Assembly: GCA_905178155.1 (NCBI GenBank) | Contig: CAJINV010000011.1 | Location: 493,914 to 557,913, forward strand | From: Amoebophrya sp. A120 | Lineage: Eukaryota; Sar; Dinophyceae; Syndiniales; Amoebophryaceae | Direction of reading: 5' to 3' | Length of the DNA stretch: 64,000 bases | Shown: positions 1-12,450 of the stretch, piece after piece | Layout: each line of letters opens with the position of its first letter | Position numbering within the stretch: position 1 is the stretch's first letter | Position numbers and translations under genes: made by a program | Notes under the pieces: model-generated | Databases searched by the model: none | The model's input: the letters and a program-made list of their open reading frames with translations, nothing else | Told to the model about the DNA's origin: nothing

Positions 1-3000
1 CTTGACCCGGCTGCGGAGACCGAAACTGATGCCGTGGTTGATGCTGCGGTAGAGGCTAAACTCTCTTCCGAAAAGGAACTGCCAATCACGCGCGGCGACG
101 CACCAGGATGACCAGCTGCTCCTGCTCTCGGAAATGAACCGAAGCCAGACCTGCTCTTGCTCGGGAGGGATCTGGAAAAAGCTCCGCCGGATATCCAACA
201 AAAAAAGATTGTAGGTGTAACTTTTTTGGCGGATCAGCATTACAAGCCTGGCTGGCATGAGAGCAGAAACCTGTCATGCGCAGATAGCAGGCCAAAACGC
301 GCGTGAACGGACCCTGCAATGCATATCCAGCATGACAGACGCAATCATCCTACGTGTTGCGCATCACAAACTTACAGCTAACAATGTTTTTTTCCTGCAT
401 ATCGGAGTTGTGACCACCGCCATTATTGCTGTCGTTGGAATTCCTTCTCCCGAACGAGCCACTGTTCCCACCACCAGAAGAACCTCCACCGAAGGACCCC
501 GATCCACCTCCGAAGGAGCCGTTTGCCGACCCTGGCCCTCCTGGTCCGCCGCCCCCGCTCATGGGGTCGTCTGGGTCCGAAGAATCGGTCCTTCTCCGGG
601 GTGGTTGCTTTTCTTTCTCCTCCGCTACCGTGGTGACCCCGAAGTTCTTATACGCCTCCGGCGTGGGAAATATCCGCCGGTCGATGATTTTGTAGCAGGT
701 AACCTCCTGCGAGTCCGTGTGGTCCACGTCCACCGGGTAGCTGGCCAGGCGAGGCCCAAAGTTGCGCTCGAACAGCAGCTTCAAGGCCTTCCCACCGAGT
801 TTTACCTCCATCGAGGAGTCGCACTTCAGCCACGAGCGACCTGAGGTGTATTGGTCGTTGTGATTTTTGATTTTCAAAATGAACAGGTGAATATCTTCTA
901 CTAGCAGAAGTGCTCGGCTGAGATCCTTTGTGTTGTACCGCTACGTTGTACCAGCACGGCGAATTATCCCGCGCTATAATAAAACCAAGTCCATGTTCAG
1001 TACCGAGCTTCGTATCTTTACTGCCCATGGATCGCACCCGGCTGTCTTCCGACTTCAGCCCGTTCCGCTGTCTCGGCGAGGCCAGCACGCCAGTACCTTT
1101 CGACAGCAAATCCCGCAGTTGGTCCTCCTGCAGAGTCCGGTGGGCAAAGCTCTCCGTCACCTGCATTTTGGTTGCCGACGGAAAGACGCCGATGCTCATC
1201 GCCCGCACATTCCGGTGCTGGCGCGACTGTGCTAGCTTTTCCAGCTTCACGCGGCGCCAGTACCGCGCGTCGTTCTGATGTGCCGCTTTTGCTTTATTTT
1301 CCTGTCTATGAAATGCAAAAGCATCCTATCGTACTCGTATAAATGCATTACAAATTTACTCAGCATGTGAAATATAATTTGTCATGCTGATTTGCCTTGG
1401 GAACAAGATTTGTAATGCAAGACTTGCATTTATACGAGTACGATACTTTTGCACAGGATACTGTCCGGTGGCCGCGGCCACGGCGCGGTCGGCCCCGCCA
1501 GTCGTCTCTAGAGTCTGGGAAGATGCCATATGGTATTGAAAAACCTCCCCACCTTATACTGTAGTTGTAATGCAACTCTGCATGCTGAAAATCTTTCTCA
1601 TGCGGAGCCCCATGAGAAGCATTTTACAGCTGCGCTCTGGAATTTGCCATGCTCCAATCAGCATGATGTGCGAGATCTGTGATGCTACAGGGCTAACTCA
1701 AACAGGACTACTCTACGTGTCCAAACTTGTCATGCAAAACAGCCAAAACTCGTGGATTTGTCTAGCCGATTCCCCATCTTGACTATGGAGTGGGGACGTT
1801 TTTACATAGGATATGCCAGCGCCTTGCCGTAGCTGTCCTCAACTTCGACGGTCAGAAAGTCCCCGACCTTCAGCCTGGCTCCCTCCTGATACGCCACCTC
1901 ACGGGGCAGGCTATCGGTGTGATGCTGATGAATACCTGAAGATTCAAATAGAATAAATATCGGGCGATTTTGAATTCAAAAAGGAGGTGCGTAAAAACGT
2001 CGTCGCAAAAGATGAACCAACTGCTTATGTTCATGTTGCATATTGAAATCATTCGGGTCCACATAATTTTTACCTTGCTCTTTCAAGTCCGCCATTTGGT
2101 GGTACTCCGGGATCACGATGTATCACACAGAAAAAAGTGTTACAGTTACACATTTGTAGTCAATTCAGCAACACAAATTTCTCTGCATGGGAGAGAAAAC
2201 TCGTAATGCAGAAATCCTACGGGGAAACGCCTGTGAAACGAGGCCCCTATGCATATCCGGCATGACAGAGCTTGTCTGTCTTGCTTGGCCTGCAACACAA
2301 TGTGTAACTGTAACACTTTTTTCTTGCGATACGATGTCAAACGTGTTGAGTAGCTGCCCCTCGAGGTCCCGTGGTACCCGGACCAGGGAGCGCTTTGGAC
2401 TGTCCCAGGCCGCACCGTCGCCCGGATTCGTCGTCCCTTCGTCGTCGGCGTTTGCGTGCACGGGCACCGGCTCGAGCCCGCAGCGGTACCGGCCGGCGCA
2501 AAAATTCGCAGGTTGCTCCCGCCGGCACTGGATCAGGGGTGCGGTGCTGCGCAACTTCTGGTCCACGCGAAAGCGCTGGGACTTCTCCTGCAGGGCGCGC
2601 GGCGGCACGGACCGCGCACGTGACTTCCGCGCCTCCACAATGGTGTCGTAGTACCTGCCGCGCCGAAAGGTGTCGCCGAGTCCACGGTAGTTTGGATTGG
2701 ACATCAACCCGTCCTCCTCGTCGTCAACCGGGGATTCATCCGCCGGTGAGTTTTTGCTACTAGACAACGTACTGCTCGTGCGGCTTTTCGATGTTATTAA
2801 CGCAGCCGCATTTTTGTTCTTCGTCATCGCTGCCCCCCTTCGCCGCAGGCTGTCGGTGCTCAAATCCAGGGCCGCGCCCAGGTTTTGCGAGGAAGTAGTA
2901 GAGGTCGGAGTGCCCCCACTCGACGTGGCGCTTCTTTCCGACACCGAGTGCGCGCTCAGCGGACTACTCCCACTGGGTGCGGCAACTTTCGAGTACGCGG

Positions 3001-6000
3001 GCTTCTGGAAGGGCAGGAAGCCGGTCATGCCGCCAATCGTCGCCGCGGAGAGCATGACCACATCGGAGTTTGTGCAGTACAGCAATTTCGTCGAGCTCTG
3101 TTTTAGGTGCAGTTTTCGGTCGTACCGAAACGCCCGCGCTAACGCGCTGTGCAGCCGCGTGATCGGGTTTTTGGGCGCGTCCGGGATCTGGCTCTCGGGG
3201 CCGACCATGCTGTGGCTCCCCCACTGCAGCGGACGGCCGGATTCCCAAGGGGAAACGAGGTTAACCGACCGCCCAATTCCGATCGGGGGTCCCGTTGCCG
3301 ATCTTGATGCCATGTGGTCTACCCCAACAGAGGAACTACTACCAGGCAGTCTTTGCAGCGCCACCTCGCTCAAAACAATAGAGCGCTGAATATCGACCGC
3401 AAGTTCGGGAAGGGCGGTAACCGCGGGGGCGATTTTATTTAACGATGGATGGTTTGTCTGGTCTGTTGAAACTGCGAGGTTGCTAAATTTCGCCGTCAAG
3501 GAATCCAGATTTTTGCTATCCTCGGATATTAGACCACGCCGCTCGTAGCTCCCCACGGTGCGCTCCCGTCGTCTTGGAGTTTCACTTCCAGGCGAAGCTT
3601 GACCTTCATTTCTAAATTGGAAAGAGGACTGCTGTCCAACCAGTGTATTTCTACCTCCTCCGACTACAACAGGCGAGGAGCCGCTTTGGTCGCTACTTGT
3701 ACTACCCGACGTGTAATCCGACCTCTTCGCGATTCCCCGTTTCCACTCCGTCGCGTCGAGAAACGTGCGGGGGTCGATCGTGCGCGATTGCGCGGAGGAT
3801 AACTCGTCACCCGTCGGGCTTCTGGATGCAAATCTTGAGGATTTCTGCAGTCTCGACTCTTCTGCCTCTGCCACCGCGGAAATCTTCGCCTCCGGGGGCA
3901 GTTTGTAGTCCAGCACGGATTCTATTATCCTATGTAGAAACATCCCCACCCCATAGTCAACATGGGGAATCGGCTAGACAAGTCCGCGAGTTTTGGCTGT
4001 TTTGCATGACAAATTTGGGATCGCAGGGTAGCGCTGTTTGAGGTAGTTCAGCAGCGTCACAGATCTAGTATACCATGCTCATTGGCGCATTACAAATTCC
4101 AAAACACAACCAGAAAATGCTTCGGATGGTGCTCCGCATGACAAACATTTGGAGCATGCAGGTTTGCATGACAACTCTGGGGTGGGGACGTTTTTACACA
4201 GGATATCTATCAGCGTCCAGTTATCTTCGTCCAGCGCGTTCGTGCCGTGCGCGACACTGGTCGACATCGCCGGACGATTCACCTCCAATTCGATGTACTC
4301 GCCGGCCTTGAGCGGAAACCCCGGCTTCGCCCGCAGTTGCGCGTCGCTGGCCAGCCGTCCGGCCTCTTTCTTTGCGCCCACCGCGATCTGTTCGGGAATC
4401 TGCAGCTGAAACCGGATCCGATTGTCCAGGTACGTCCCGACCCCCGCGTTGGGGTGCGCCAGCCCGTAGATCCGCTCCAGATCCCGGCGCGAGGCGTCGC
4501 AGGTGTAGAGTCCGCGACAGTGCCCGTACTCGTTCTCTAACTCGAAGACGTAGTCGTGCGCAAAGAGCGAAACCGGGTCGGTGGTTTGTCGCTGGTAGAG
4601 CGTGCTGACCGGCTGCAACGCGTTAGTACTATGGTGTGCAGCTGCGCCTCCTGCTAGTCCCGCCAGTGAGGATTGAGTCATCGTCCCGTAAATGAACTGC
4701 TTCCACTGGTCCCAGGCCCACTGCATGCTCTGGCGGGAGGCGGAGGAGGGGAGATTGTGGAAAAACACCATCTGGTCGTCGCTATCGGCGTCGGTGGTGG
4801 TCATGCTGCTGTAGAGGTCCATCAAAAACCGGTCGCCGGCGAGAGGATGGGGTGCCGCACCGGGTTATGCTGAGTAAAAACGTCCCCACCCCATACTTGT
4901 CATGCAGATTTGCAGTCAGAGGAAGATTTGTAATGCGCATCCCCATGAGATGCATTTCCAATCGTGTTTTGGACTTTGTAATGCTGTAAACAGGATGACT
5001 AGATGGATTTGTGTTGCGGCTGTACTTGCTAAACTGCACGACACTACAGAGAGGAACTTGTCATGCTTGATTCCCAAAACTTCTCGATTTGTGTTGCGAG
5101 ATCCCCATCTTGACTATGGGGTGGGGGCGTTTTTTCTCAGGATACGGGGACCGTGGCGGGGTCGTCGAGTAACCCCGTGATGTATCCCGTGCAAAAGTAT
5201 CGTACTCGTATAAATGCAAGTCTTGCATGACAAATCTTTTTCTTGAGGCAAATCCGCATTACAAATTTTATTTCTCATGCTGAGGAAATTTGTAATGCGT
5301 TTCGACTAGTACGATACTTTTGCAGTTCATATGATGGCCATTTGCACCGGCGTGCTGCCGCGCGACCAGTCGTCGGTCGGGGTCCCAATCGCGCTGCCGC
5401 CTGCGGTCAACGCTCCCCCGGGCGTGGAGGACCCGCTGGTGGCGAGGGAAAGGCCGAGGTCTAGTGTGTTTCACGAAAAAAAAGTTTGTCACGTATCATT
5501 TCAACATCCTTAACTACGTTTAACAGTAACACGACCACCGGGAATAGAAATTAAGTATGCTGGAAGGACCCCCTCGTTCACGAGGTATTAAAAACCGTTA
5601 TTCATTTATAGATATACCACTTTCCTGCACGAAGACCCAGTTCCCCGTCTTCGCGAACTCCTCCGCGGCTTCCGGTGGAAGGACGTCCATCAAGCCTCGG
5701 TGCGTGGTGTCCAACATGTGCTCGGGCAGACTGCCTTGGTCCCGCATACTTCGTGTCAGCTCCGGGTCGCGGATGCACTTGATCACATCGGACCTCATAT
5801 GCCAGTGCACAACTCCCCCTCCCCCACATTTGTGTAGCATGAACGGCAATACAAGCATCAGCAAGAGTGCCGGTTTTGCATGACAAATTTGCAGTGGAGT
5901 GTAGTGCTATTTGGGCGACCAGAACTTCTCATGCAAACAGTGCCAAGAGGCAAAGGGTGGATTGGGTATTTTGCATGACAAATGAGGGGGAGGGGGAGTT

Positions 6001-7488
6001 GTGCACTGTCATACCTCGAGGCGCCCATGTAGTCGGTGCTCGTCGCGAAGGAATCGCTCCTGCCACCCACCATCGACGTCGGCGACGAGAACCCAGAGCC
6101 CTGATCTAGGCTCAGCGGCCCCGGGCCCGAGCCCAGCGAACGCGCGTAGGGACTCATGGCGGGGCGGATAGAATTCGGGCTGCCGGACGAGGAAGCGTAG
6201 CCGGACGAGCACCGCGTCTCGCAGTTGCTGACGGAATCTCCATATGCATTGCAAAAGAATCGCACTCGTAGTAATTGCAGTCACGCATGACAAATCTGGT
6301 TCCTCAGCTCATTCAGCATTACAACTTCCATTTTTCCTTCTGGAAAAATTTGCAATGCTATTTTTTCTGCTAGTACGATAATCTTGCAATACATACTCCA
6401 ACTCCAGGGTTGGCGCTGCTTCCATTCGAGGTGAACATCCGGCGGAAACTCTTCCCGAGTCCCTTCAAAACGCCGACGTTGCAGCCATCCTTGAGGGTGG
6501 TATTCAGGTCATCGTCGTCCTGGATAAAGCTGCCGCAATTGTTCAACCGCTCCTCTTTGATAGCCACGCGCACCTGCTCGATTAGTCCGTAGAAGCTAGG
6601 GTACAGGAGAATCACGTCCGGGGCGAGGCAGGACATCACCCCGCGCCGCCCCCCGAGCCCGGCGGTGTTATCCCGCTCACCGTTGACAAGTCTCTCCGAG
6701 ACGAAAAACTTCCAGCGCGGGCGGTTCCGGGCGGCGGAACCAGTGCTCGCGGTAGAGCCGACCTGGGATAAAGAAATACAGATTTTTGTTGATAAGCGCG
6801 ATGAAAAGTGATTTTCAACTGATTCTTTGTTGGTCCTATCGCTGGCGTTAACGATCCATATCTTCCTAGATGAAAATTTAGTGAAGATGCGACCGGCACT
6901 TCTCATGATTTTGCGCTTTTAAAGTTTTGATGTACCTTCGCTGCGCCCTTGGGTCTGCTCTTGCTGGCGTCTGACCCGGGTGTGGTTTGGCGCGACCAGG
7001 AGTTGAGGTCGTCGATATCTAGGTCGGAACCCCCTCCCCCCAGGAAGTCGCCCGAACCTCCACCCATCCCGTACACTTGCGAGTCTTCCACGGTGAGCAA
7101 TTTGGATCGCAGCGTCGGCAGGGCTTGCGGCACCTCCGCCTCCCGCACTCCGGGCACCCGCTGCAGCATGCGTGCGCGCAGGTACTGGCCGGGCCGGAGC
7201 TCCGGCATCGGTGCGGACTCGCTGTCATCCAACTCCTTGCTGATCTGTTTCAGCCTTTCCTCGGTGACCAAGGTCGTCGTGCCCCCGCCGTTATTTGTGG
7301 AATCAAGGGAGGACAGACTTTGGTGGCTCCCGGAATTGGTGGACCCCGACAGGATAGAGGAAGCCGGCAGCGACTCGGTGCGACTCAGCGACTTTGGCTG
7401 TTGACTCGGCTGGCTCAGGTAGGAAGAAGAGGTTCCTGCGTTGTCGATGTTGTTGTGCAAGCACAATTTAAAACTACGAAAACGGCAG
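1..7488 (-). CDS. Giant Ser/Gly-rich protein, unknown function (partial)
   Basis: One continuous frame of about 1,650 codons is obtained after removing nine introner elements (192-401, 1307-1460, 1529-1813, 2121-2331, 3926-4205, 4866-5144, 5183-5331, 5798-6013, 6243-6395, each with one 5-bp duplication) and four GT-AG introns (841-901, 1936-2073, 5461-5617, 6763-6935). I checked the codon phase across all thirteen junctions. The 3' end lies beyond the left edge. The 5' exon is not resolved: the frame is open from about 7488 but has no ATG, so an upstream exon is likely. The protein has long Ser/Gly/Asn-rich tracts (for example 430-560) and more globular stretches around 4210-4800 and 1814-2120. 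I recognise no family domain. It is the most 3' gene of a same-strand run. Confidence 0.85.
192..401. mobile_element. Introner element, family D (degenerate)
   Basis: 210 bp with TAT/ATA ends and decayed family D inverted repeats (A-rich tract followed by a GTAAC-type motif). Flanks CCGGA (187-191) and TCGGA (402-406) are a one-mismatch 5-bp duplication. Removing the element plus one flank keeps the giant gene open to the window edge, whereas reading through meets a stop at 86. Confidence 0.85.
1307..1460. mobile_element. Introner element, family B
   Basis: 154 bp. Family B inverted repeats (TCGTACTCGTA inward of a CAAAAG motif). Duplication CTGTC on both sides. Excision joins ATGQ to ENKAK in frame. 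Confidence 0.95.
1529..1813. mobile_element. Introner element, family C
   Basis: 285 bp. Family C repeats (AAAAACCTCCCCACC at left, GGGGACGTTTTTACA at right). Duplication TGCCA. Excision joins GKALA to SSQTLE in frame. Confidence 0.93.
2121..2331. mobile_element. Introner element, family D
   Basis: 211 bp. Near-perfect family D repeats (AAAAAGTGTTACAGTTACAC). Duplication CGATG (2116-2120, 2332-2336). Excision turns the interrupted codons into LLNTFDIVIPEY without changing frame. Confidence 0.97.
3926..4205. mobile_element. Introner element, family C
   Basis: 280 bp. Family C repeats. Duplication TCTAT (3921-3925, 4206-4210). Excision joins NWTLI to ESVLDY in frame. Confidence 0.96.
4866..5144. 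mobile_element. Introner element, family C
   Basis: 279 bp. Textbook family C repeats (AAAACGTCCCCACCCCATA). Flanks CGGGT/CGGGG differ at one base. Excision joins DDPATVP to GAAPHPL in frame. Confidence 0.94.
5183..5331. mobile_element. Introner element, family B
   Basis: 149 bp. Family B repeats (CAAAAGTATCGTACTCGTA). Duplication TGATG. Excision joins PVQMA to ITGLLD in frame. Only 38 bp of exon separate it from the family C element at 4866-5144. Confidence 0.96.
5798..6013. mobile_element. Introner element, family E
   Basis: 216 bp. Family E repeats (GTGCACAACTCCCCCTCCCC). Flanks CCTCA/CCTCG differ at one base. Excision joins MGASR to SDVIKC in frame. Confidence 0.94.
6243..6395. mobile_element. 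Introner element, family B
   Basis: 153 bp. Family B repeats, slightly decayed. Duplication CTCCA. Excision joins PGVGV to GDSVSN in frame. Confidence 0.93.
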
Positions 7489-7656
7489 AAGCGCTAGTAG
7501 GTGCTATCCGACTAAAGGCGCTCGCAAATCTAGTACATTGGAAGGCTTTGCAGTCAAAAATCTAGTTTTCTTCTTTCTACATCGGTCTTGTTTATAACAT
7601 CACGATCACCGCTACATCACTAACACTAGAACGGTCGTCTATGGGCCTCGTTGTCA

Positions 7657-8631
7657 TCACACAAAGCAATCTTCAAAACGATCGAGTAAGTGAGTACTTG
7701 TCAACCCCTGAGAGCCAGACTCCACGACAGCCTTCCATTGTGCCTTGGAGGCTGGCAGGTGCAACACGACCGGGCGATCTTCCGCTAGTCGCAGCGCCGG
7801 GCAGACGTAGGCTCCAAAACACGCCCCGCCCTTCGAGTTTGTCCCCACCGGCGCGCGCCGACTCTGGACCAGGGTTATTTGCTCCTCAACCAGCAAAGTG
7901 GACGAAAGCACGAGCGTCGTGAGCACGCTGGCGAGTTTATTATTCCGTAGTGTTCTCCTCGCAGAGCCGCCGTGTCGCGCGGTCATTTCTCGGCGGTAAG
8001 GGATGGTGTTGGTAAAGTAGTTCAAGTTGCCATCATTACTGCTGGTTTCATCTTCCACCTCGACATAATTCATTTGCTGCATCGCTGTCGACGCCGAATT
8101 CTTATCTACGGGAGCACAAGTAAAACTACTTCTTCTCTGGGGTAGTTCTTGCAAGAAAAATGCTGGTGGTGGCGGTGGTGTTCTAGTTCTTCTTCTCTTC
8201 GTCGCAACAAAGGAGTTCCTTTTGGTGCTGGTAGAAACAAACCCACTGGAGGAGGACGAACTGCGGGCTGAAGTGGAACATACGGCTCGAGCGGGTAGAA
8301 AATCTTCTGCAGCGATAATTGCCCGGCGGGTCGTGGTCCTGATCCCACGACGGCAAAGAGAAGACCTACTTCTCGAACGAGTACCCGGGATTGCGCTGCA
8401 GCGGTTTTTTCGTCCTGCGTGCTGCGGGGGACTTGATGACGAGGAGGATAAACTTGAAGATGTTCTTGCACTAAAAAGGCGGAGTTGCGAACTGCGACTG
8501 CTCCTGCCTGTTCCCCGGCTACAACTACTCGGGTTGTCTAGGTCGTCGTGGGACAAAACTTGAACCTGAGGATCTTCTTCAAAAAAGGTAGTACCGGAGC
8601 TGCATGAGAAAGAGATCGACGTTGAAGACAT
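7657..8631 (-). CDS. Hypothetical 324-residue low-complexity protein
   Basis: A single uninterrupted reading frame with ATG at 8631 and TGA at 7657-7659. The first two thirds are Ser/Arg-rich with a polyproline run (about residues 155-160). Near residue 245 there is one hydrophobic stretch (LASVLTTLVLSSTLL) that could be a membrane segment, followed by a short C-terminal region with two Cys. No family recognised. Codon use resembles neighbouring genes. It carries no introner. The first in-frame ATG was chosen because the upstream codon is TTG. Confidence 0.55.
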   Translation of the reverse strand: MSSTSISFSCSSGTTFFEEDPQVQVLSHDDLDNPSSCSRGTGRSSRSSQLRLFSARTSSSLSSSSSSPPQHAGRKNRCSAIPGTRSRSRSSLCRRGIRTTTRRAIIAAEDFLPARAVCSTSARSSSSSSGFVSTSTKRNSFVATKRRRTRTPPPPPAFFLQELPQRRSSFTCAPVDKNSASTAMQQMNYVEVEDETSSNDGNLNYFTNTIPYRREMTARHGGSARRTLRNNKLASVLTTLVLSSTLLVEEQITLVQSRRAPVGTNSKGGACFGAYVCPALRLAEDRPVVLHLPASKAQWKAVVESGSQGLTSTHLLDRFEDCFV

Positions 8632-9799
8632 GTTCAAAATACGAAGTGGATCAACAAAATTATAATGCTTTATATATTCGGTTTGGCAGATTCAAAAATG
8701 CAAACTTCAATACAGATCCAAAGCGCCTTCTGATCTTCCCGCGCGAGAAATAGTTCCGTGCCTAATCTATTTCAGAAGATGCCATCATACGATTTGACAA
8801 TACAATTGAATTTTCTGCATTGAAAAAAAGACCGAGCTTTCATACCAAGCTCTGAAAATAAATCTGCAAACACGCACGACCTGGGTGAAAACGAAAAACC
8901 ATTCAGAATCTGCTTGTTAAAAAAAAAGAAAAAAGGAACAACAACAATATCGCAACGCTGCTCGGATCCGACCACCACCACTTCTTGACAAGGCATTCTC
9001 ATGCACTTGCTGCTGTGTCTCGTCTAACATATCAACCGTAAACCACATAAAAAGTGCGGCATTCAAGTGGAATTATTTTGTCTAGAAACGAATCTCTTAG
9101 GAAATTCTTCTTTTGCCAGTACTGCACAAGATGAAAAGGAATAGCTTTCTTGAAAATAAGTAAGCAAAGACCATGGACCACGTAGAGTTACCTTTTAATC
9201 TTACAACAGTACTTGCTTCCACGTGCAAGAGTGGCCCACTCACGACACTTTCCTTTTTGTTGAACTTCAAACAGTTTCTCTCATTTTGATCTTCTGACAT
9301 GGCTCTACGTCTACCACTTCGATTGCTTAACCTCGTAGGTACATTTGTTCGCATACTTATGCAGTAAAAACTAAACCACTCTATGTTACATTTTACAACC
9401 ACTTGGTGTACTGCTAGAATAGTGGAGAAAAAAAGCTGCAACAGATACTACGGAACCCCAAAAAGCTGCTGAAACTGAAACGCATTCCATACTTCCCAAA
9501 ACGATCAATAAGGGACTTCTAACCAATCGTTCATTTCCAGCGACATAAAAATCAGAGAGCGAAACCACACTGATAAAGGTGCTGCGAAAAGTAGTAGTAG
9601 AGAAACTAGTACAAGGCTGACGGACTTTTGATAGTACGTTGAATGATTTTGTTGACCACGAAAATATTGTTGTTACTAGACCACAATCTCTACAGCTATC
9701 GGCTTCTTCGTAAAAATCATGTAACTGATAAAAAGATATCATCTGTTCCCGCAAGACGTCGACCACGGCGTCACCACATAATTGCCCGTATCCCCTGCC
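8632..9799. other. Intergenic region
   Basis: AT-richer spacer between the ZIP-1 stop and the 324-residue gene start. Short open frames on both strands look like chance. It contains an A-tract near 8920. No introner or other supported feature was seen. Confidence 0.6.
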
Positions 9800-12450
9800 T
9801 CAGTGCCCGTGTCCCGCGTGGCCCCCTGCGGCAGCGGTTCCCCCATGCCCCACATGTCCGCCGCCAGAGCAGTGTTCGTGCTGCAGTAGCGCGAGGCCGA
9901 TCAGGACAGCGCCAAGGACGAACAAGCCCAGCATCTTCAGAGCATGCACCGGATCCGCCGCCTTCTGTGCGCCCACCCCACCCGTCGGCGGGACCGCACG
10001 GCCCATGCACTATGCATTGCAAATATGTAGTCTGGGTCGACGGGGAACGTGCAGACTGTGTAGTTCTTGGGTGTTTTGCATTCCTGCAGAATGATCTGTA
10101 AGTGGTACTTTAGTAACCTGTCATGCGTGGCTGCACTTCAGGCAAATTACCGAATCTCTTCATCCGCACGTCCGCATCACAGATTCACTTATGCCAAAGC
10201 CCAGACTACATATTTGCAGTGCTTATGCATTCCACGCACGCCAAATACGCGTAGGTACCACCGCCGAAGGAAACGATGAGCCCGATGGTGACCTTGTCGT
10301 AGTCGTATCCCACGAAAAAACTGCTTCAACACTGTGATGATTTTGCAAGTAGATCTGCATCTTCACAAGAAGTTTGTTACACATGACAAAGAAAACTTGG
10401 CATGCGTGCTTCCTAAGGGAAAACACAGCTAAAATTCCAATGTCTTGCAGGTGTAGCAACACAAACACACGACACTTGCGTTCCGTGCTATGCATCACAA
10501 GTTTACAGTGAAACAGTTTTTCCTTGCGATAAGTCGCTCGCCAACGCCAGTACGCCGCCCAGCATGACGCTCAAGCCAGAGCAGAAGTTCAATCCCAGCG
10601 CTTTCACCGGCGACAACCCGCCCGGGCCGGTGAGCATCTATCAAATGCAAACATGTCTGGGTCTGGAAGATTCCGAGATTTGTCATGCAGTTTTTCCAAG
10701 CTCCGCCAAGTCTGTAGTGCAGGGCCTAGCATCACAGGTTCTGCAGCCCCTTGGTGATGCCTACATGAGAAATGCCCTCTCAGCATGGCCAGAACAAATG
10801 GGACCCTTTTGCAAGTCATGCAACACAGATTTTTGTATGATCCGCAACACACATCACAAGTTCGCATCCTTCCAGACCCAGACATTTTTGCAGTTGATAG
10901 CATCAGGTAGTCCGCGATTTCCTGCGCAATCTCGTGCAACACGGCCCCGAGCGCGACGATCCACCCGCGCGTGTGGCTGCAGGTGAGAAACGCGGCGCCG
11001 ATGAAAATGCCGTCCGCGAAATTGTGGAAAAAGTCACCGAGCAAGACGGACACTAGTAAAGTGCCGGACAGCTTCTTCAACATCGGCTCCTCCTCCACGA
11101 CCACATCCTGCGACGCAACGCCGCCCAGCTATGCATTGCAAAAATGTCTGGGTCTGGAAGGATGCAACTAGTAATGCTAATTGTGGATCGTGCAAAAATC
11201 TGTGTTGCATGAATGCCAAAAGTTGTCCACTTTTGACCAAGTTGAAACGAAGTTTCTCATGCAGATTAAGCATGATAGGAATCTCACAGAACCTGTCATG
11301 TTAGGTCCTGCATTCAAACGACATGGATCATGGAAAATCTGCATGGTAAGTCTCGGAATCTTGCAGACCCAGACATATTTGCATTTGATACCAGCTCAGC
11401 CGCGGCCACTTTGTTATGCACCGGTGTTCCGTCCTCAATAGCTGCACCTGCTGGTGCAGCTGCTGCACCTTGCCCCAGGCACAACTGGAACAAAGAGGAA
11501 GCCAGCGGGGGCAAGAGGAAGCCGACCAGCAGTGCGGTGCCCCACAGGAAGACAACGGTGCTCTCCTCCGCGCTCTTCATGCCGTCCTGGATCAGATGCG
11601 TGGCCTCAAACCACATGAAGTATGCCGCGGCGGCCAGCAGCGCCCCGGCCGCGAACGCGGAAGAGCCCGCGATCCAGCTGTTTTCATGCGTCTTTTTCGC
11701 ATGCGCCGTGTTGAAGTCGTCTCCCTCTTCCTTCTTCCCGCAAAGCAGCGTTCCGGCGACGAAAAGGACGCCCGTGAAGGCGATCAAGTTGACCATCAGG
11801 CACGCTAACAGCATCTCGCCCCAGGGTTTGTGGTCGTGGTCGTCGTGGGCAGCCGCGGCTGTGGTCGTGGCTGCGTGCGCTTCGTGCAGCTTGTGCGCCG
11901 CGGCAATCACGTGCCCTTCCCCGTCGGTGACTTTCAAGTGCGAGAACACCGTGGAGGAATTAGAGAAGAGCAGGATGTGGCTCGCGGACGACAGATCCAG
12001 CTTGAAGAGCTTCATCGGGACCGTCGTCGAAGCGGAAGACGCAATCAACCGGTACGCGCAGGTATTATTCGGGGTGAACGTCAACTCCGAAGCGGCGACG
12101 GACGCCGGCGGGAAGGTGTCGTACGGGTTGAGCAACGAGGTGACGTTTTTCACACACCCATCCCCGTCCTCCGCTTCGTGCAACAGTTCCTTCGCGGTAT
12201 CCTGCACGGCGTGGTGATCATTGTCAATCACTGCCTCGGCGATGGCGGCGGTGGCCGTGGAAGTGACCACGAGGAAAGGATCCGTGGTCGCGGCCTCGAG
12301 CCACAAAAAGTACGCGCTTTCGGGGGTGTTGTAGGTGGCGCCCCAGTTGATCTGCCCCTCGTGTCCATGCGCGTGCGTCGTGGCCTGGCCCGGCGTGCAG
12401 GCCAGCAGGAGGCCTGCTCCGAGCCGCGTTGCGAAAGATGTCGACCTCAT
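9800..12450 (-). CDS. ZIP-family (SLC39-like) metal transporter, ZIP-1
   Basis: 555 residues after removing four introners (10011-10225, 10306-10531, 10639-10899, 11130-11390). The ATG at 12450 gives a signal peptide (about residues 1-22), matching the paralogue start. There is an extracellular region with conserved Cys and Asn-glycosylation sites, then a His-rich segment (HDDHDHKPWGE) before TM1. TM4 carries HNFADGIFIGAAF and TM5 carries HEIAQEIADY, the positions of the ZIP metal-binding motifs HNxxD and HExxHE; the second His of the TM5 motif is Gln. TM6 (GLNFCSGLSVMLGG), TM7 and TM8 follow, and the tail is His/Gly-rich (GHAGHGH). Expected role: divalent metal (zinc-type) import into the cytosol. 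ZIP-2 downstream is a tandem paralogue. Confidence 0.92.
10011..10225. mobile_element. Introner element, family A (degenerate)
   Basis: 215 bp. Decayed family A repeats (ATATGTAGTCTGGG at both ends). Flanks TGCAC/TGCAT; the right end reads TTA rather than ATA. Excision joins ACVEC to MGRAVPP of ZIP-1, exactly matching the uninterrupted ACVECMGRA of ZIP-2. Confidence 0.9.
10306..10531. mobile_element. Introner element, family D (degenerate)
   Basis: 226 bp. Diverged family D repeats (AAAAAACTG near the left end, CAGTTTTTCC near the right). Duplication AGTCG. Excision joins VLASD to YDKVTIG; ZIP-2 is uninterrupted here. Confidence 0.93.
10639..10899. mobile_element. Introner element, family A
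   Basis: 261 bp. Family A repeats (TGTCTGGGTCTGGAAG and complement). Duplication GCATC (10634-10638, 10900-10904), in the codons for ADYLM|L after TM5. ZIP-2 has a family B element at the same nucleotide position with the same GCATC. Confidence 0.96.
11130..11390. mobile_element. Introner element, family A
   Basis: 261 bp. Family A repeats. Duplication CCAGC. Excision joins AAAEL to GGVASQ in the loop before TM4. Confidence 0.95.

Noticed and set aside
257-844. Plus-strand frames antisense to the giant gene and similar shadows elsewhere
   Set aside because: The minus-strand frame is supported by continuous phase across introners and GT-AG introns; the plus frames are shadows.
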